A stretch of DNA of 64,000 nt. Origin: Nectonema munidae. Lineage: Eukaryota > Nematomorpha > Nectonematoida > Nectonematidae. Both the position numbers and the translations under genes were made by a program. The DNA is taken from contig JAUIRK010000734.1 in assembly GCA_030549495.1 (NCBI GenBank), positions 62,001 to 126,000 on the forward strand. Direction: 5' to 3'. Below, in pieces: positions 23,420-34,072 of this stretch. Under the pieces are notes generated by a model. It was not told where the DNA came from. It worked only from the letters and a program-made list of their open reading frames with translations, and ran no database searches. Position 1 is the first letter of the stretch; each line of letters opens with the position of its first letter.

Positions 23420-23716
23420 CATCAGAAAAGGTTGTAGCATACGCAATGTGAGACTTGGAGAAGTGATTGTTGGTGAACTTGGCGAAGATAAAGACCATGT
23501 ACTCAGTGTTTGCCTTTAAATTGTTCAAGTTACATGTGGTTTTGAGAAAAGCGCTAACAGAAGTTATGGAAGCATCAGACTTGGATTCTTCATCCAGGGT
23601 AAATTCGCCAAAATTGACGGTGTAATAGCGCAGCGTGGAGGCAGACAATTCGACAGATTCCCAAGAAACCTTTAATGTAGATGATGATGTCACTTCAATC
23701 GAAACATTGTTTGGAA
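23420..23716 (-). CDS. DCC: Exon: FN type III domain 2
   Basis: A 297-bp exon, phase 1 at both ends, so it is one symmetric module holding a complete FN3 domain. Acceptor CGTTTTTTAAG, donor GTAATT. Core residues include Trp in LKVSWES, YYTVNFG for strand C, and LKANTEYMVFIFAK for the E-F loop and strand F. It ends SD plus one base and joins VPSGPPM at the start of FN3. The intron before it (6.2 kb) carries a LINE, a SINE and a hAT derivative. Confidence 0.88.
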
Positions 23717-24173
23717 CTTAAAAAACGTTTAAAAAGTTTGAGTAATTCATTATTGAATTATATTAAAACTAAGCAAAGCAAGATCAAATATTAAAGAAAT
23801 AAAAAAGCATTCATATGTATTCAAAGTCGAATTAATAATAAATATAAATAATTTTTATTATTAATACAAACTTTTAGTTGTTGAGGAATAATCTTCTTCA
23901 ACTAGACAGATGGTAAGGATTAGAGCTGGTTCTAAATATTTGCCCACACCAGCCGGCCCTACGTTTTATTATTTTGCACCCGCATAAAAAAAAATTAAAA
24001 AAAAGCTGCAGCCAAATTAAAATTTTAAAATCAGCAAAAAACGCGTAATTTCAGATTAAATCTCGCATCAAACCCGCAATTTTAAATGTCCAACTTCACA
24101 AATAAGTATTTCATTTTGATAAAGAATATAATTTAAATACTACTGTTGTTATACATTGAATTTTTATGGATTA

Positions 24174-24592
24174 CATAGTTGCCAACCTCAGAGAAGACCA
24201 AAGCGGTAGACTTTTTTTCGAAAACGACCCATGGCCCCTAAAAATTTTTATGCTTTTTTTGCAAGTACGACAAAATGCATAAGAAGAACCTAATTTGGAT
24301 TTAGTAATAATAAATTCAAATTTTTGAATCCATTCTTCTTTAAAACAGTTGTCGTAACGACTTTTTGTTTTATTTTTATTATCACTCATTCTTCAAGAAG
24401 TAAAAATTGGTTTACATAATTTAATTAGTCTAAATATTTATGTAAAAACATAAACCGATAAAAAAAATTAAAAAAAAACAAAACAAATATTAAGCACAGA
24501 ATGCATATGCTCAACGTGTGGCAATAAAAATTTTAGCATTCAAAAGCTGTAGACCAAAAAAAGGTCAAAAAGCGGTAGAGTTGGCAACTATG
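24174..24592 (-). mobile_element. Short hAT-like derivative carrying only the zinc-finger exon
   Basis: A 419-bp element with exact 13-bp inverted ends CATAGTTGCCAAC and GTTGGCAACTATG. GGATTA lies immediately outside both ends (24,168-24,173 and 24,593-24,598). Subterminal AAGCGGTAGA occurs near both ends. Inside, a minus-strand frame from 24,389 starts MSDNKNKTKSRYD and reads EWIQKFEFI then SSYAFCRTCKKSI, the start of a TTF/BED-type finger, then runs into the far terminus. It looks like an internal deletion product of a larger transposon. Confidence 0.78.
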
Positions 24593-24603
24593 GGATTATA
24601 GGA

Positions 24604-24755
24604 GCGTGAGTAAGGTTGGTTAGGTACTGGGTTTCGATAGCATCTTCAATAAAGTATTGGGTTCGATTCTGCATCAAGCCTACTTTCTCATAGTTCGATA
24701 CAAGCAGTGTAATTGTGTCTTCTCGATGAAAACACCCCACGGTACATTTACCTTT
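24604..24755 (+). repeat. tRNA-derived SINE, copy 1
   Basis: It begins GTGAGTAAGGTTGGTTAGG, has a B-box match GGTTCGATTC at 24,659-24,668, then CATAGTTCGATACAAG, TCTTCTCGATGAAAACACC and ends near TTTACCTTTA. Two further copies in the window share this order. Pol III internal promoter elements are inferred from the tRNA-like head. It sits 11 bases from the end of the hAT derivative. Confidence 0.8.
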
Positions 24756-25124
24756 ATAGCGCTGTTTAAAATGAGAATATCAATGACGGTTTCGCTTTTC
24801 AAATTTGATCCCGCAGAAATCAAATGTTCTTGCAGAACTGCAGTTAAGCTCGCTAGCAGCACGTGTTCCCATAATACATAAAACATTACGCGCAACAGCA
24901 GAAAGTGTGGGAAAATTCCTTCAATATAGCGTATTCTATGTGTAATAAAAATGTACTTTATCTATAATGAAACAAATCGACTTTTGATGGCGTAAAAGTG
25001 GCAGCGTGTGTGATGTACTTACTCATGTCATACTTTTAATCAGGTTCGAGCTATGAATGAATGAATATCTAAAGAAGATATTAAAATTTTTTTTTGTTCC
25101 AATATTCAAAAAAATTAATGGCGC

Positions 25125-26080
25125 TTGAAATTTGAAAATCTTTTTCTTTTTCTTAAAATTTTTATTTTTTTTCTCTCTATGGAGGCATTGAATAACTTAT
25201 ATCCTAATTGTAAAGAAAATGTACTGAATACTTTGAATATCGCACTAGATGGTGGAATTAATTCCTTAAATTCCAGAGAAGTCTCAAAAAAAGATTTGTC
25301 TGAATGCTTGAATTTTTTGATTGAAGTGAAAGTATTCAACTCTTTGAATAAAAGTCAACAAAATTTTGATCCGCTATCTTTAACTGAAAGTTTTGAATTA
25401 TTGAATAAGAGAATTGATAGAGGAAGATAAGCCTAAGTCCTACTCAGATGTTTTAAAAAACAAAACTAATAGTTTGTTCATTGGTAAATCTGTGTCCATA
25501 TCTAGTATTGGCAAGATTCTTAACGATGTTAAAGAGACACAACTTCAGGAGAAGGAGAAAATGACAAAGCTCATTTTTCAGGACAAAAAAATTATTCAGA
25601 AGCTGAAAGACTTTGAATCCAATATTCTTAATAAAAACAAAGCTCTCAAAACAATGGTGGATAATGGGGAGTGCTTTGAGTTTGCGTTTTCAAAGAATTG
25701 TAAGGATGGCAGGAAGTTGGTGGTATGTCGGGTTTCTCCTAAAGTTTATAAATTTTATTTTTAGACAAATTGATAGACATATTTTTATCGATTTTGAGTG
25801 TAGTAATGTTTTTCCTTTCGTGTATATTAAGCAATGCACTAAATGTTGTCTAGTTAGGTATACTGCTTCTAAATGTAAGAGTGATAGCTTATGCTGTCAA
25901 TTTTGTTGATTAAATCATTTATCTGTGAATTGTCCCATAATGACGAATAGTAGTTCTTTTAAGTGTATTAAATGCTCTAGGAACAAAAACGACTCTAATC
26001 ATAGTGCTTTTAGTTTTAAGTGTCCATCATTAATTAATATAAAAAACAGAGTCTTGAATCTTTATAATAAATAAGAATAA
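25125..26080 (+). pseudogene. LINE ORF1 (gag-like), broken
   Basis: Two overlapping frames (25,125-25,430 and 25,414-25,764) cover the N-terminal part: MEALNNLYPNCKENVLNTL, then a lysine-rich helical segment (KEKMTKLIFQDKKIIQKLK). Downstream, in changing frames, lie CTKCCLVRYTASKC, CCQFC, NHLSVNCP and KCIKCSRNKNDSNHS, a zinc-knuckle array as in Jockey/I-type ORF1 nucleic-acid-binding proteins. It needs at least two frame changes, so it is not functional. Confidence 0.72.
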
Positions 26081-26169
26081 CTATTTAAACTTTATAAATG
26101 AATTAGATAAAAATGATCCCTTTGAATTAAACTCAAATTGTTCTTTTCTAATTAATGATATTTCTCCAA

Positions 26170-26870
26170 TGATGAATAATTTTAATATTATATCACTGAA
26201 TCTTCAATCTATTAAAGTCAAAGTATGAATTATTAGTTGATACTTTTGACAAAATCTTTCCAGTTTCAGGTAAGGTTTTTGATGTAGTTTTACATAAGTA
26301 CGAGGATATTAGTGTTTATAATAAGAATGATTTTTGTTCTTTCTTTTCCTTCTAGTGTTTCTAGTCACAGATACCTTAAAATATGAATTACTAAAAGTGA
26401 ATTTTCTTCCCCAAACTTTTGAGTTTGCTTCAATTAAAATTGAATTTTCTAAGGGTAGATTTTTGATTATGCATAATGTTTACAGACCGCCTATCGGAAA
26501 TCTGTCCTTCTTTAACGATAAATTTCATAATTTTCTTTCAGCATGTCCTATGAAAAGTTATAGTATAGTTCTAGGAGATTTTAATTTAAATTTATTTGAT
26601 AGGAATTCTATCAATTATATGTTTGCTGATAACTTGTTGTCTTTTTTTTGTTTCCTACAATCAATGTGGTGACACGACCAGAGTCTAATACTCTTATTGA
26701 GAATTCTGTAGAATTACCTTTTTATAAGTCTGGTACTCTTCATGCTTCTATATCGGATCATTTTCCTTTGTTTATTAGTCTTAATTTTATTAGTCTTAAT
26801 ATTGCTCATTTGGCTTTTGTTTTCTCTAAATTTTATGAGAAATTCGATTATAATTTATTGTAGACAGTTT
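26170..26870 (+). pseudogene. LINE apurinic endonuclease domain, broken
   Basis: Frame pieces at 26,334-26,672 and 26,648-26,863 carry YRPPIGN, VLGDFNLNLFD and ISDHFPLFIS, the middle and C-terminal motifs of the AP endonuclease of LINEs. The upstream N-terminal motif region (NIISLNLQSI near 26,190) is in another frame. The domain normally nicks target DNA for target-primed reverse transcription. Confidence 0.78.
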
Positions 26871-27017
26871 TAGAGATAAAAGCTGGAATCATTTATTTTC
26901 TTCTAGTGTTTCTCTTGAGGAAAAAGTGAGCTCTTTTTACTTATTAGTCGGAGTGTTAGTGCCTGCACAAACGTATATAAAAAGTCCAATAGGAAGGGTC
27001 GAATTGATAAGGTATGG

Positions 27018-28175
27018 ATGAATAATCTTATTCAGAAGAAAATTGTTGTAATAGATCGACATTATTCTAAGATGTTGAAGTATAAAAATTTTTGTAATAA
27101 GTGTTGTGAGTATAAATCAGCTGTTCAATATATGAACAAAATCTTGAAAAAAATGATCTGGAAAGCAAAGCAAAAATACTACAGTGATGTTTTTAATAAT
27201 GTTGGCAATTGCTCTAGAGGCTTGTGGAAAAAAATGAATTCTATATTCAATATAAAACAACAGCAATCTATTAAGATAAAAAATGTTGGAGAATTTGTTA
27301 CTGATATTTCCATACCTAATTTGTTTCTCAATTCGTTCTATAAGAAATTTGACATTTCTAGCTTTGATGAACTTAATATAGAACTGCACTCTATTCCTAA
27401 ATTTAGCTTTAGGTTTGTCACTAATAATGATATTCTTGGAAGCTTTATTTCATTAAAGCCCCCTGCTCGAAGAATGTTTATGGACTCAGTACTAAAATGA
27501 TAAAGCAAATTGGATGTTTTCTTGTTAAAGCACTGGTACACTTGTTCAATGAAATGATAAACTGTTCTTATTATCCCAATTGTCTTAAAATCTCCAAACT
27601 AGTTCCCGCACATAAGAAAGGAGATACTCATTTGATATCTAACTATAGACCACTTGCTATTGTGCCTGTTATATCTAAGATATATGAAAAATTAATAAGT
27701 CTTCAGATGTATAATTTTTTCGAAAGGAATCACCTTTTTGGAAGTAATCATTTTGGCTATCGTGTTAACCATTCTGTCGAAGACTTACATTCTCTTTTTC
27801 TCTCTGGATTATCAAATGCTTTGAATAATGCTTGCAAATGTAAAGCTATCTTTTTGGATTTAAAGAGTGCATTTGAACTGGTCAATCATTCTCGCCTTCT
27901 TTCTAAACTTAGGATGCATGCTGTGCAATATTCTTCCATAAATCTAGTTGCTTCATTCCTTCATAATAGAAAGCAGTATGCAGAAGGTAACAATATGAAG
28001 TCTGACCTGAAATGCTTTAATAGAATTGGTGTGCCACAGGGCTCTGTCCTAGGGCCACTATTTTTCAACATCTATATGAATGATATATATGAAGGATGTT
28101 TTGAACACAAATCAAATTGCTTATTTTATGTATGCTGACGACATATCTATTTTGTTTCCTTACAAAGATTATTCT
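27018..28175 (+). pseudogene. LINE reverse transcriptase, N-terminal two thirds
   Basis: Frames at 27,018-27,500 and 27,497-28,138 run from a basic linker into RT. Motifs in order: SKLVPAHKKGDTHLISNYRP, SKIYEKLISLQMYN, KAIFLDLKSAFELVNHSRL (motif A, with Glu where Asp is usual after Phe), GVPQGSVLGPLFF (motif B), then YADDISILF (motif C) in a shifted frame near 28,130. Two frame changes and the altered motif A indicate an inactive copy. Confidence 0.82.
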
Positions 28176-28239
28176 GATTCTATCTTAATCAACAGCAAAC
28201 TTAGCACAGTAATGAATTTTTTCGTTCAAATGCACATAC

Positions 28240-28527
28240 AGTGAATTAGGACAAGTATAAGTGCATGACATTCCAAAACAGTTAGGAATTACCTAACCCT
28301 AACCCTAACCCTTTCACTTGCATTTTATTGTGATGATTTTATTCTTGTATTACATGCATATCCATCTATATATATTCGATTTTACTTATGTTTTTTTTAA
28401 CAACTCTTCAATTATATATTAAACTGTTATAGTCATTTTATTTATGATTATATATATATATATTTTTTTTTTCTTATGTAAAAGTGAATAGTAAATAAAT
28501 CTTTCTTTCTTCTTCTTCTTCTTCTAG
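28240..28527 (+). repeat. Foreign or intron-like segment inside the LINE, with telomere-like repeat
   Basis: RT coding stops at about 28,240 and resumes near 28,528 with NMDAFTFLGIRIDYKL. The segment between holds CCTAACCCTAACCCTAACCCT (28,292-28,312), equal to three and a half TTAGGG units, an AATAAA at 28,495 and a (CTT)n tract ending TTCTTCTAG. It starts GTGAAT and ends AG, so it could be read as an intron, or as an inserted retroposed sequence with a CTT tail. Some RT residues expected at the join are missing, so a simple insertion does not explain everything. Confidence 0.5.
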
Positions 28528-29170
28528 AGAATATGGATGCTTTCACTTTTCTTGGAATTAGAATTGACTATAAATTGAAATCTCATCTCATATAAAAACA
28601 CTTAACTCTTGGTTAAATATGCTTCTCTCTTCATTCCCAACGTATAGTTTCTTACCAATAAATATTAAGATAAAAATGTACAAAGCTTTTGTACAGCCTG
28701 TATTATATTACTCAATTTTAAACTGGGGACATGTAAATACAGAGATTTTGCTAAAAACTTAGAAAAAAATAATAAGAACAGTGTATAACGTAAAATAAAT
28801 TAGCCATACTAGTAATTTGTTTAAGGACCCTAATACTTTGAAAGTTAGGGATCTTTATATTTATAGAATCCGCGCGTTTCTATTTAAATACGTTAAGGGT
28901 ATATGCTGTCCTAAGTTAGCTAATACGTTGACTTTTAATACCCAGATACATCAATACCAAACACGTAGTGCTTGCCATTTACATTTAGAGCAGTTAGGTT
29001 CTATAAATAAGCAAACGTTGGGTCAAAAAATATTATGGTTTTTTTAATGAAAATCCTTCATTATATGATTATTGTTGGCTAAACAGTTTTGCTAGCTTTA
29101 AAAAAGAAATAAAAAATTATTTATCTAGTCAATACTTATCTAGTAATTCACGTCATTGCTACATTTGCTC
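28528..29170 (+). pseudogene. LINE reverse transcriptase C-terminal region
   Basis: It resumes with FLGIRIDYKL, then KMYKAFVQPVLYYSI-like sequence in a broken frame, then the frame 28,817-29,047 with RDLYIYRIRAFLFKY and YQTRSACHLHLEQLGS, ending with SFASFKKEIKNYLSS in the next frame. This order (thumb, then a basic tail) is normal for Jockey/CR1/L2-like elements. Confidence 0.72.
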
Positions 29171-29260
29171 TTGTCATTATTGATTATTGTAATATATTAT
29201 GGAAACATATTATACCATTTTTAGTTCTAAACGGTCTTTTTAAAATTCGAAAGTGTCTTT

Positions 29261-29943
29261 TTTAAATTCTAAAGTGTCTTTTTTGATTTTACTTTTCTGA
29301 ATAAGCTTTGAAGTCTTGTTTCTTAATAAATGCGCTTAATATAATGTGCGATTGTCAGGTTCTGTAGTCGTGTTGAAACTTGAAAGATACACTGATAATT
29401 TTCTAATTCTCCGCCTCTATTTTAATTCTCTGTTTTAATTCGATGCAACTAGCAGTTCATTTATAGACAAGTTTTTAACTCTTCAATTTTTGCCTTCTGC
29501 ATAGATTGTTTTTATATCTTTTTATTTTTAATTTATATACTTATTCTGATAATGAATTTAGGTTATAATGAAACAAATGTTGAAGTCATTAAAAATTTAT
29601 TATATATAATTTTACTGTGTTTTAATACACGCGAACTTCATAAAGTACATGCAAATTTAGATTGAAAATAAAATGTAAGTTTATTAAATCGACGAGGATT
29701 GGGAAATGCGTTATACTTAAAATGGATGAGAGTTGAGGAAATTAGACAAAAGAGTTGGCATTTCTAAAATTAGCGAATTCTACGGATTGTGAGTAATTGT
29801 TCTCGCTAAAGTAAAAAATGAACTTGGCACTTTTAAGCTAACTTATTTGCTTCTAACTTATTAATTAAACTAACTTATTCTAACTTATTTGCTTGAATTC
29901 AATGAATACGCCCATCAATCTAGGTATATAAAAATTATCTTAC
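29261..29943. other. DCC: Remaining intron sequence before the FN1 end exon
   Basis: Just after the LINE, TTTTTTAAATTCTAAAGTGTC-like sequence repeats about twice near 29,235-29,290 and may be part of the LINE 3' end. The rest is AT-rich with nothing recognised. Confidence 0.45.
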
Positions 29944-30138
29944 CCGACTTATGGTTGAAAATTCGCATTGAAGAGATTGACTCTGTTTTAACAGTCAAAA
30001 CATTGGAAGAGGAAATGAAGTTTTCGCTGGAAAGGGTCTGATCGCCAGAAAGTTGCAAGGTCCCTTCAGACGAGTTTTCGTTTAAAAGATTGGGTGCGGG
30101 GCAGTGCTTAAGGCAAGCAAGAATCTTCAATTCGTATT
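29944..30138 (-). CDS. DCC: Exon: end of FN1 and Ser-rich linker
   Basis: A 195-bp exon with acceptor TTTCCTCACAG and donor GTAAGA, phase 1 at both ends. It starts with EYELKILACLKH, a typical FN3 strand F, and continues into a Ser- and Glu-rich stretch of about 45 residues before joining FN2. The stretch after strand G is longer than expected for a single FN3 repeat and reads as an interdomain linker. Confidence 0.8.
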
Positions 30139-30360
30139 CTGTGAGGAAAGAGAGATGAAAAATCTTGATTTTATTGTTATCATCGGCATCACCATATTTT
30201 GCTTCCTTATGGTTGAAGTTAATAATCTGGAAAAAGTTTCTACAAAAAGAAAAATATTCAACTCTTGTGGCAAATATTTGAGTTTTTGCAACTCAGATAT
30301 ATTAGAAATCTTATTTTAGAATTAAATATTTTCCAAGTTTTCTAAATAAGTGAGTTTTAC

Positions 30361-30377
30361 CATTCATACCGGGACAA
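30361..30377 (-). CDS. DCC: Candidate 17-nt microexon in FN1
   Basis: Inferred exon reading TTGTCCCGGTATGAATG on the minus strand, bounded by ATTCTAG upstream and GTAAAA downstream. It enters in phase 2 and leaves in phase 1, which is what the flanking exons require. The added residues (N-C-P-G-M-N-E, then YELKI) fall where an FN3 domain has its L-x-P-x-T-x-Y loop before strand F. The acceptor has a weak pyrimidine tract, and other tiny exons between 30,139 and 35,147 cannot be excluded. Confidence 0.4.
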
Positions 30378-31122
30378 CTAGAATCAATGCTATAGTTTTC
30401 CATTAGAAACACCAGATTCGAGTCTTGTTAAACTCGGTCTTTAATACATAATTATTATGTTTATATTAAATTGGTTTCAAAGGTATTTTCAAAGTTAGAA
30501 GTATGAAACTTGTGGGGAAATCTTTATTAAATTGAAATAAGTCAAATGTAGATATTCGTTTACGATGATTATTATTATTGGCCTAGTTAGAGTGACTTTA
30601 TATCATTTCAAATTTTACCTATCAAAAAATATTTGTCAAATGACTAAACGTTATCCTTTACACATAGAAAGTTAAAAATATCATCATAGCCAATAGCATC
30701 TGATTCATTTGGCGCTTTTTTCATGGCTTTCTATTTTTAGCATTTGATATTTTCGAATGCTAAACTCTTATCTATTTATTATCTGAAATAGTTTTCAAGA
30801 AATTGGAATTAAATAAATTAGATTTAAATTCTCTGAGGTGATGCAATCATTTTTCGGGTAGAACAAACTCGTTAGTCTTGGCGAACAATTGTTCTTGGAG
30901 AAAATAACTCTGAATACAAATTGCCACTGCCTTGTGGTTTAAGCTCAAGGAAGAGCAAAGGCTAAAGGTTTCCAATCCTGAAAACAAAATGGTTGGCGTC
31001 AGAAAGGGCATCCGCCATAAAATCTTAGCTCTATTTACTTAATGCAATGATCCGAACAAACAAAGAGCGGGGTACTGCTCAAAGTAGTCCATGGGCTTAT
31101 CCAACTGCCTACGTGAAAAAGA

Positions 31123-31776
31123 ATGTTGGAAAAACTTGCAAGAGAAGGAAGGGAGAAAGATGGAAGATTTGCTACGTGGAATGTGGGATCGATGACGGAT
31201 AAGGGTTTAGAGTTGATAGAAGAAATAAAGAAAAGAAACATTGAAGTCATGTGTGTACAGGAAACCAGATGGGGAGGCAACGCTGCTAAAGAAATAGGCG
31301 AAGGGTTCAAAATTTTTACAGTGGAAAGTCAAACAAAAAGAATGGAGTAGGAATCATAATCTCATCTAAATAGAGAAATAAAGTAATGGCAGTGAAAGGA
31401 GAGGGGGATCGACTGATTCGAATCAAGCTGTCGGGAGAAGATGAGCTGATAACCATCATATCAGCATATGCACAGCAGAATGGATGCAAAGATGGCTAAT
31501 TTAGAAGAAATGAAAGAAAATGAAAGGTTGTTAATTCGAGGTGATTTAAATGGACACTTGGGAGAACATTGTGGTGGTTTCAACGAATTATACGGAGAAC
31601 ATGGGTATGGAAAAAGAAATGAAGATGGTGAAAGAATTTTACTAATGGCAGAAAGAAATGAACTATTAGTTTGCAACACAAAATATAGAAAAAAACTAGA
31701 ACATCTAATTATTACCTATAAAAGTGGTGGTAAGAATAGTCAAATCGATTTTATCTTGATAGGGCAAAAAATTTAA
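31123..31776 (+). pseudogene. RTE-like LINE endonuclease, broken
   Basis: Frames at 31,123-31,350 and 31,468-31,776 carry the N-terminal FATWNVGSMTDKG and CVQETRWGG motifs and the later LLIRGDLNGHLGEHCGG and NSQIDFILI. A segment between them (about 31,350-31,470) is frame-shifted. The endonuclease would nick the target DNA. Confidence 0.8.
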
Positions 31777-32084
31777 AGATTGCAAGGCTTTTCCTGGAAG
31801 TGAAATTATCAGCCAACACAAATCGGTTGTCCTTGACTGGTATAAAAACAAAGTATATAAGCAAAATATTTGAAATGAGAAACTGAAAATTTGGAAATTG
31901 AAGGAAAGTGGAACTGGAGAACGGACTGAAAATACTAGAAAGAATTTTGGACAAGCAAATTCGTTCAGTGATACAGATAAAGCCAAAACAGTTTGGATGC
32001 CTGGAAAGAGTGCAATAGACGCGAATTTTATCAAAAGACAATTAATAGAAAAGAAAATTGAAGGAAATGTATAAATTTTTTGTG

Positions 32085-32850
32085 GATTTGTAGATCTAGA
32101 GAAAGCATACGATACTATTCATAGGGAAGTAGGCTATTGGTGCTTGCGTAAAAAGGGAATATCCGAAAAACTTGTGAGATTGGTGCCAGAAATCTACAAA
32201 AATCCAAAGACATCTATTAAAACAACAGAAGGAATTTCAAGAGAATTTCAAGTAAAAATAGGTGTCCATCAAGGTTCGGCATTGAGTCCATTATTGTTTA
32301 CGTTGGTTGGTGATGAACTATCGAATCATTTAATAAAGGAAGACTTATGGGAACTTTTATTTGCTGACGACATAGCGATACTGGCAGACAACAAAGAACA
32401 ACATGGAAAGAGAATTATAAAATGGCAAGAGAGTTTGGAGAAATATGGGCTGAAGATGAATGCTGAAAAGGCGGAGATCATATGTAGCAAAAATGAGGAT
32501 ATTCAAGTGCAATTAGAAGATAAACACGGGAATAAGCTGAAACAGGGAAAAAATTTCAAATACTAGGGAACCCAAATTATAGATAATGGAAGCTGTGAAA
32601 GGGACGTCCAAGCAAGAGTCAATGCCAGCTGGTTAAAATGGAAAGAGGTTAAAGCGATCATCAGTGATAAAAGAATGCCAATGAAACTCAAAGCGAAGAT
32701 TTACACCACAATTGTTCGACCGATCTTGACATATCGTTGGGAATGCTTGAGCTTGAAGAAAAAAGAAAATTAATGGCGAGTGAAATGAAAATGTTTAGAT
32801 GGATGATGGGGGTAACTCTAAGAGACAAAAAAAGAAATGAGGAATTTAGA
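32085..32850 (+). pseudogene. RTE-like LINE reverse transcriptase, broken
   Basis: Motif A (FVDLEKAYDTI) precedes the long frame at 32,144-32,566, which contains KKGISEKLVRLVPEIYKNPK, GVHQGSALSPLLFTLVGDEL and WELLFADDIAILADN. The catalytic ADD pair is present. After KQGKNFKY the frame stops and continues as GTQIIDNGSCERDVQARVN, then a VRPILTY segment. The RT core is close to intact over 140 residues. Confidence 0.82.
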
Positions 32851-33676
32851 AGACGGAAGTTGAGATAAGTGTGCTGGCTGTAGCAGAACGTTGTACACTG
32901 CTGTGGTACGGGTATATTTTAAGGAAGAAGCAAGACGATGTGGTGCGCCAAGCTATGGGAAAGAAAGTGAGTGGAAAAAGAAGAAGATGGAGATAACGAA
33001 AAAGATGGAGAGATGGGCTGAAAGAGCGACTACAGGAGTTTGGACTCAAAGAAAACGCCGCAATGGACAGCGAGAAGTGGAGACAGCGGATCTCAGCCAA
33101 CAACCCCCAACTTGGGTATACAGTGTAGGCAAAGAAAAAGAAGGAGAGGTGATACAACTACAGCTTAAATAGGATGACTAAAATAGAGGAATGAAAATCA
33201 AGTGAATGCAAAAAAACTAGACACGGGGAGGAATAAAGAATAGCGTAAAAATGATAGTGATAGTTAACATAATTATTTTAAATGGTGAATGCGAATCAAT
33301 CATAACAAATTAACTCGAGATAAAAATCTGTGCTCAAAAAACACAATTGTTGCACCGAATTAATAGTGATTTTCATTGTTGTTGGGTCATAGATGTCGCT
33401 ATCTCATTAAAGGACAGTTAGCGTACTGGGTAAATGTGTCCAAATTTTGAAACACTCCCCCAGTATTAATGATCAACGAGTGGTGTATCGCCAAAATCCA
33501 TTGCAGTCACATGTATTATGGTACTGCTGGCTCAGTGTGAACGCTTCCACTCAAAGCTAAAATCAACATATAGAGATACTTTGAAGTATTTTTGATCAAA
33601 GAAAGTTTCAATTTAAATTTACATATCAAACAAATAGAAATAAGCGACTGAAAATGTAAAAATTTAAAAATAGAGA

Positions 33677-34072
33677 ATGCAGCCAACAGAAAAATTATAT
33701 AGTTGTGTCGTTAAAACATTGTCTTTAGTTTCTAACATAGAACGCTTTTCGTTTGAAAAAAAGAAAAATCTACACGAAGGAATCCTAAATATAACCACCA
33801 ACAAACCAACTCCCATAATCAACAATAGTGAACAAGAACTTCCCCATTACACTAGAAGAATTCTCTCAAAACGTCGAGTAACAAATCACCGCTACTCAAC
33901 TCATACCTCCACAAAATCTCACCAAACTGAAAGCAACACACCACCCTATTTGACATGCACATACATCCATACTACCGTGAATCCGGTAGATCTCTGGCTA
34001 AAACCGGTCAAAATAGACGAATTTCTAGCCACATGGTCTGAAAAGCTGGAATGGAGGCTAAAAGTGACGTGA
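33677..34072 (+). other. A/C-rich open frame of unknown origin (131 codons)
   Basis: This frame starts MQPTEKLYSCVVKTLSLV and is rich in Thr, Asn, His, Lys and Pro from about residue 35, with a C-terminal VDLWLKPVKIDEFLATWSEK. The plus strand is markedly poor in G and rich in A and C here, unlike the surroundings. It lies just after the RTE-like LINE and resembles the island at 37,430-38,060 in composition. I recognise no domain. It could be the coding part of an unidentified element. Confidence 0.35.

Larger units (their letters stand above)
25100..29260 (+). mobile_element. Jockey/CR1-type LINE, nearly full length, inactive
   Basis: A two-ORF non-LTR retrotransposon in the FN1-FN2 intron, antisense to the host gene. 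Order: an acidic/helical ORF1 region, Cys-rich zinc knuckles near 25,830-26,030, an apurinic endonuclease (GDFNLN and SDHFPLF motifs), then reverse transcriptase with NYRPLAIVPVISKIYE, FLDLKSAFELVNHS, GVPQGSVLGP and YADDIS, and a C-terminal tail. The zinc knuckles in ORF1 favour the Jockey/I side; the tail (YQTRSACHLHLE) also resembles CR1/L2-type elements. Frames are broken in several places and part of the RT is replaced near 28,240-28,527. Ends are approximate; no target duplication was defined. Confidence 0.85.
30860..33180 (+). mobile_element. RTE-like LINE, truncated, inactive
   Basis: A single-ORF type LINE in the intron after the first FN1 exon, antisense to the host. The 5' region has GGCGTCAGAAAGGGCATCC (about 30,994), typical of this group. 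The endonuclease reads TWNVGSM, VMCVQETRWGG, RGDLNGHLGEHC and QIDFILI. The RT reads DLEKAYDTI (about 32,095), GVHQGSALSPLLF, LLFADDIAILAD and a YLGTQI joint, then a C-terminal domain with YTTIVRPILTY. At least five frame breaks are needed to read it. In databases the endonuclease half of such elements is often labelled craniofacial development protein 2-like. Confidence 0.85.

Noticed and set aside
28292-28312. TTAGGG units considered as a true telomere
   Set aside because: Only three and a half units, located inside a LINE in mid-contig.
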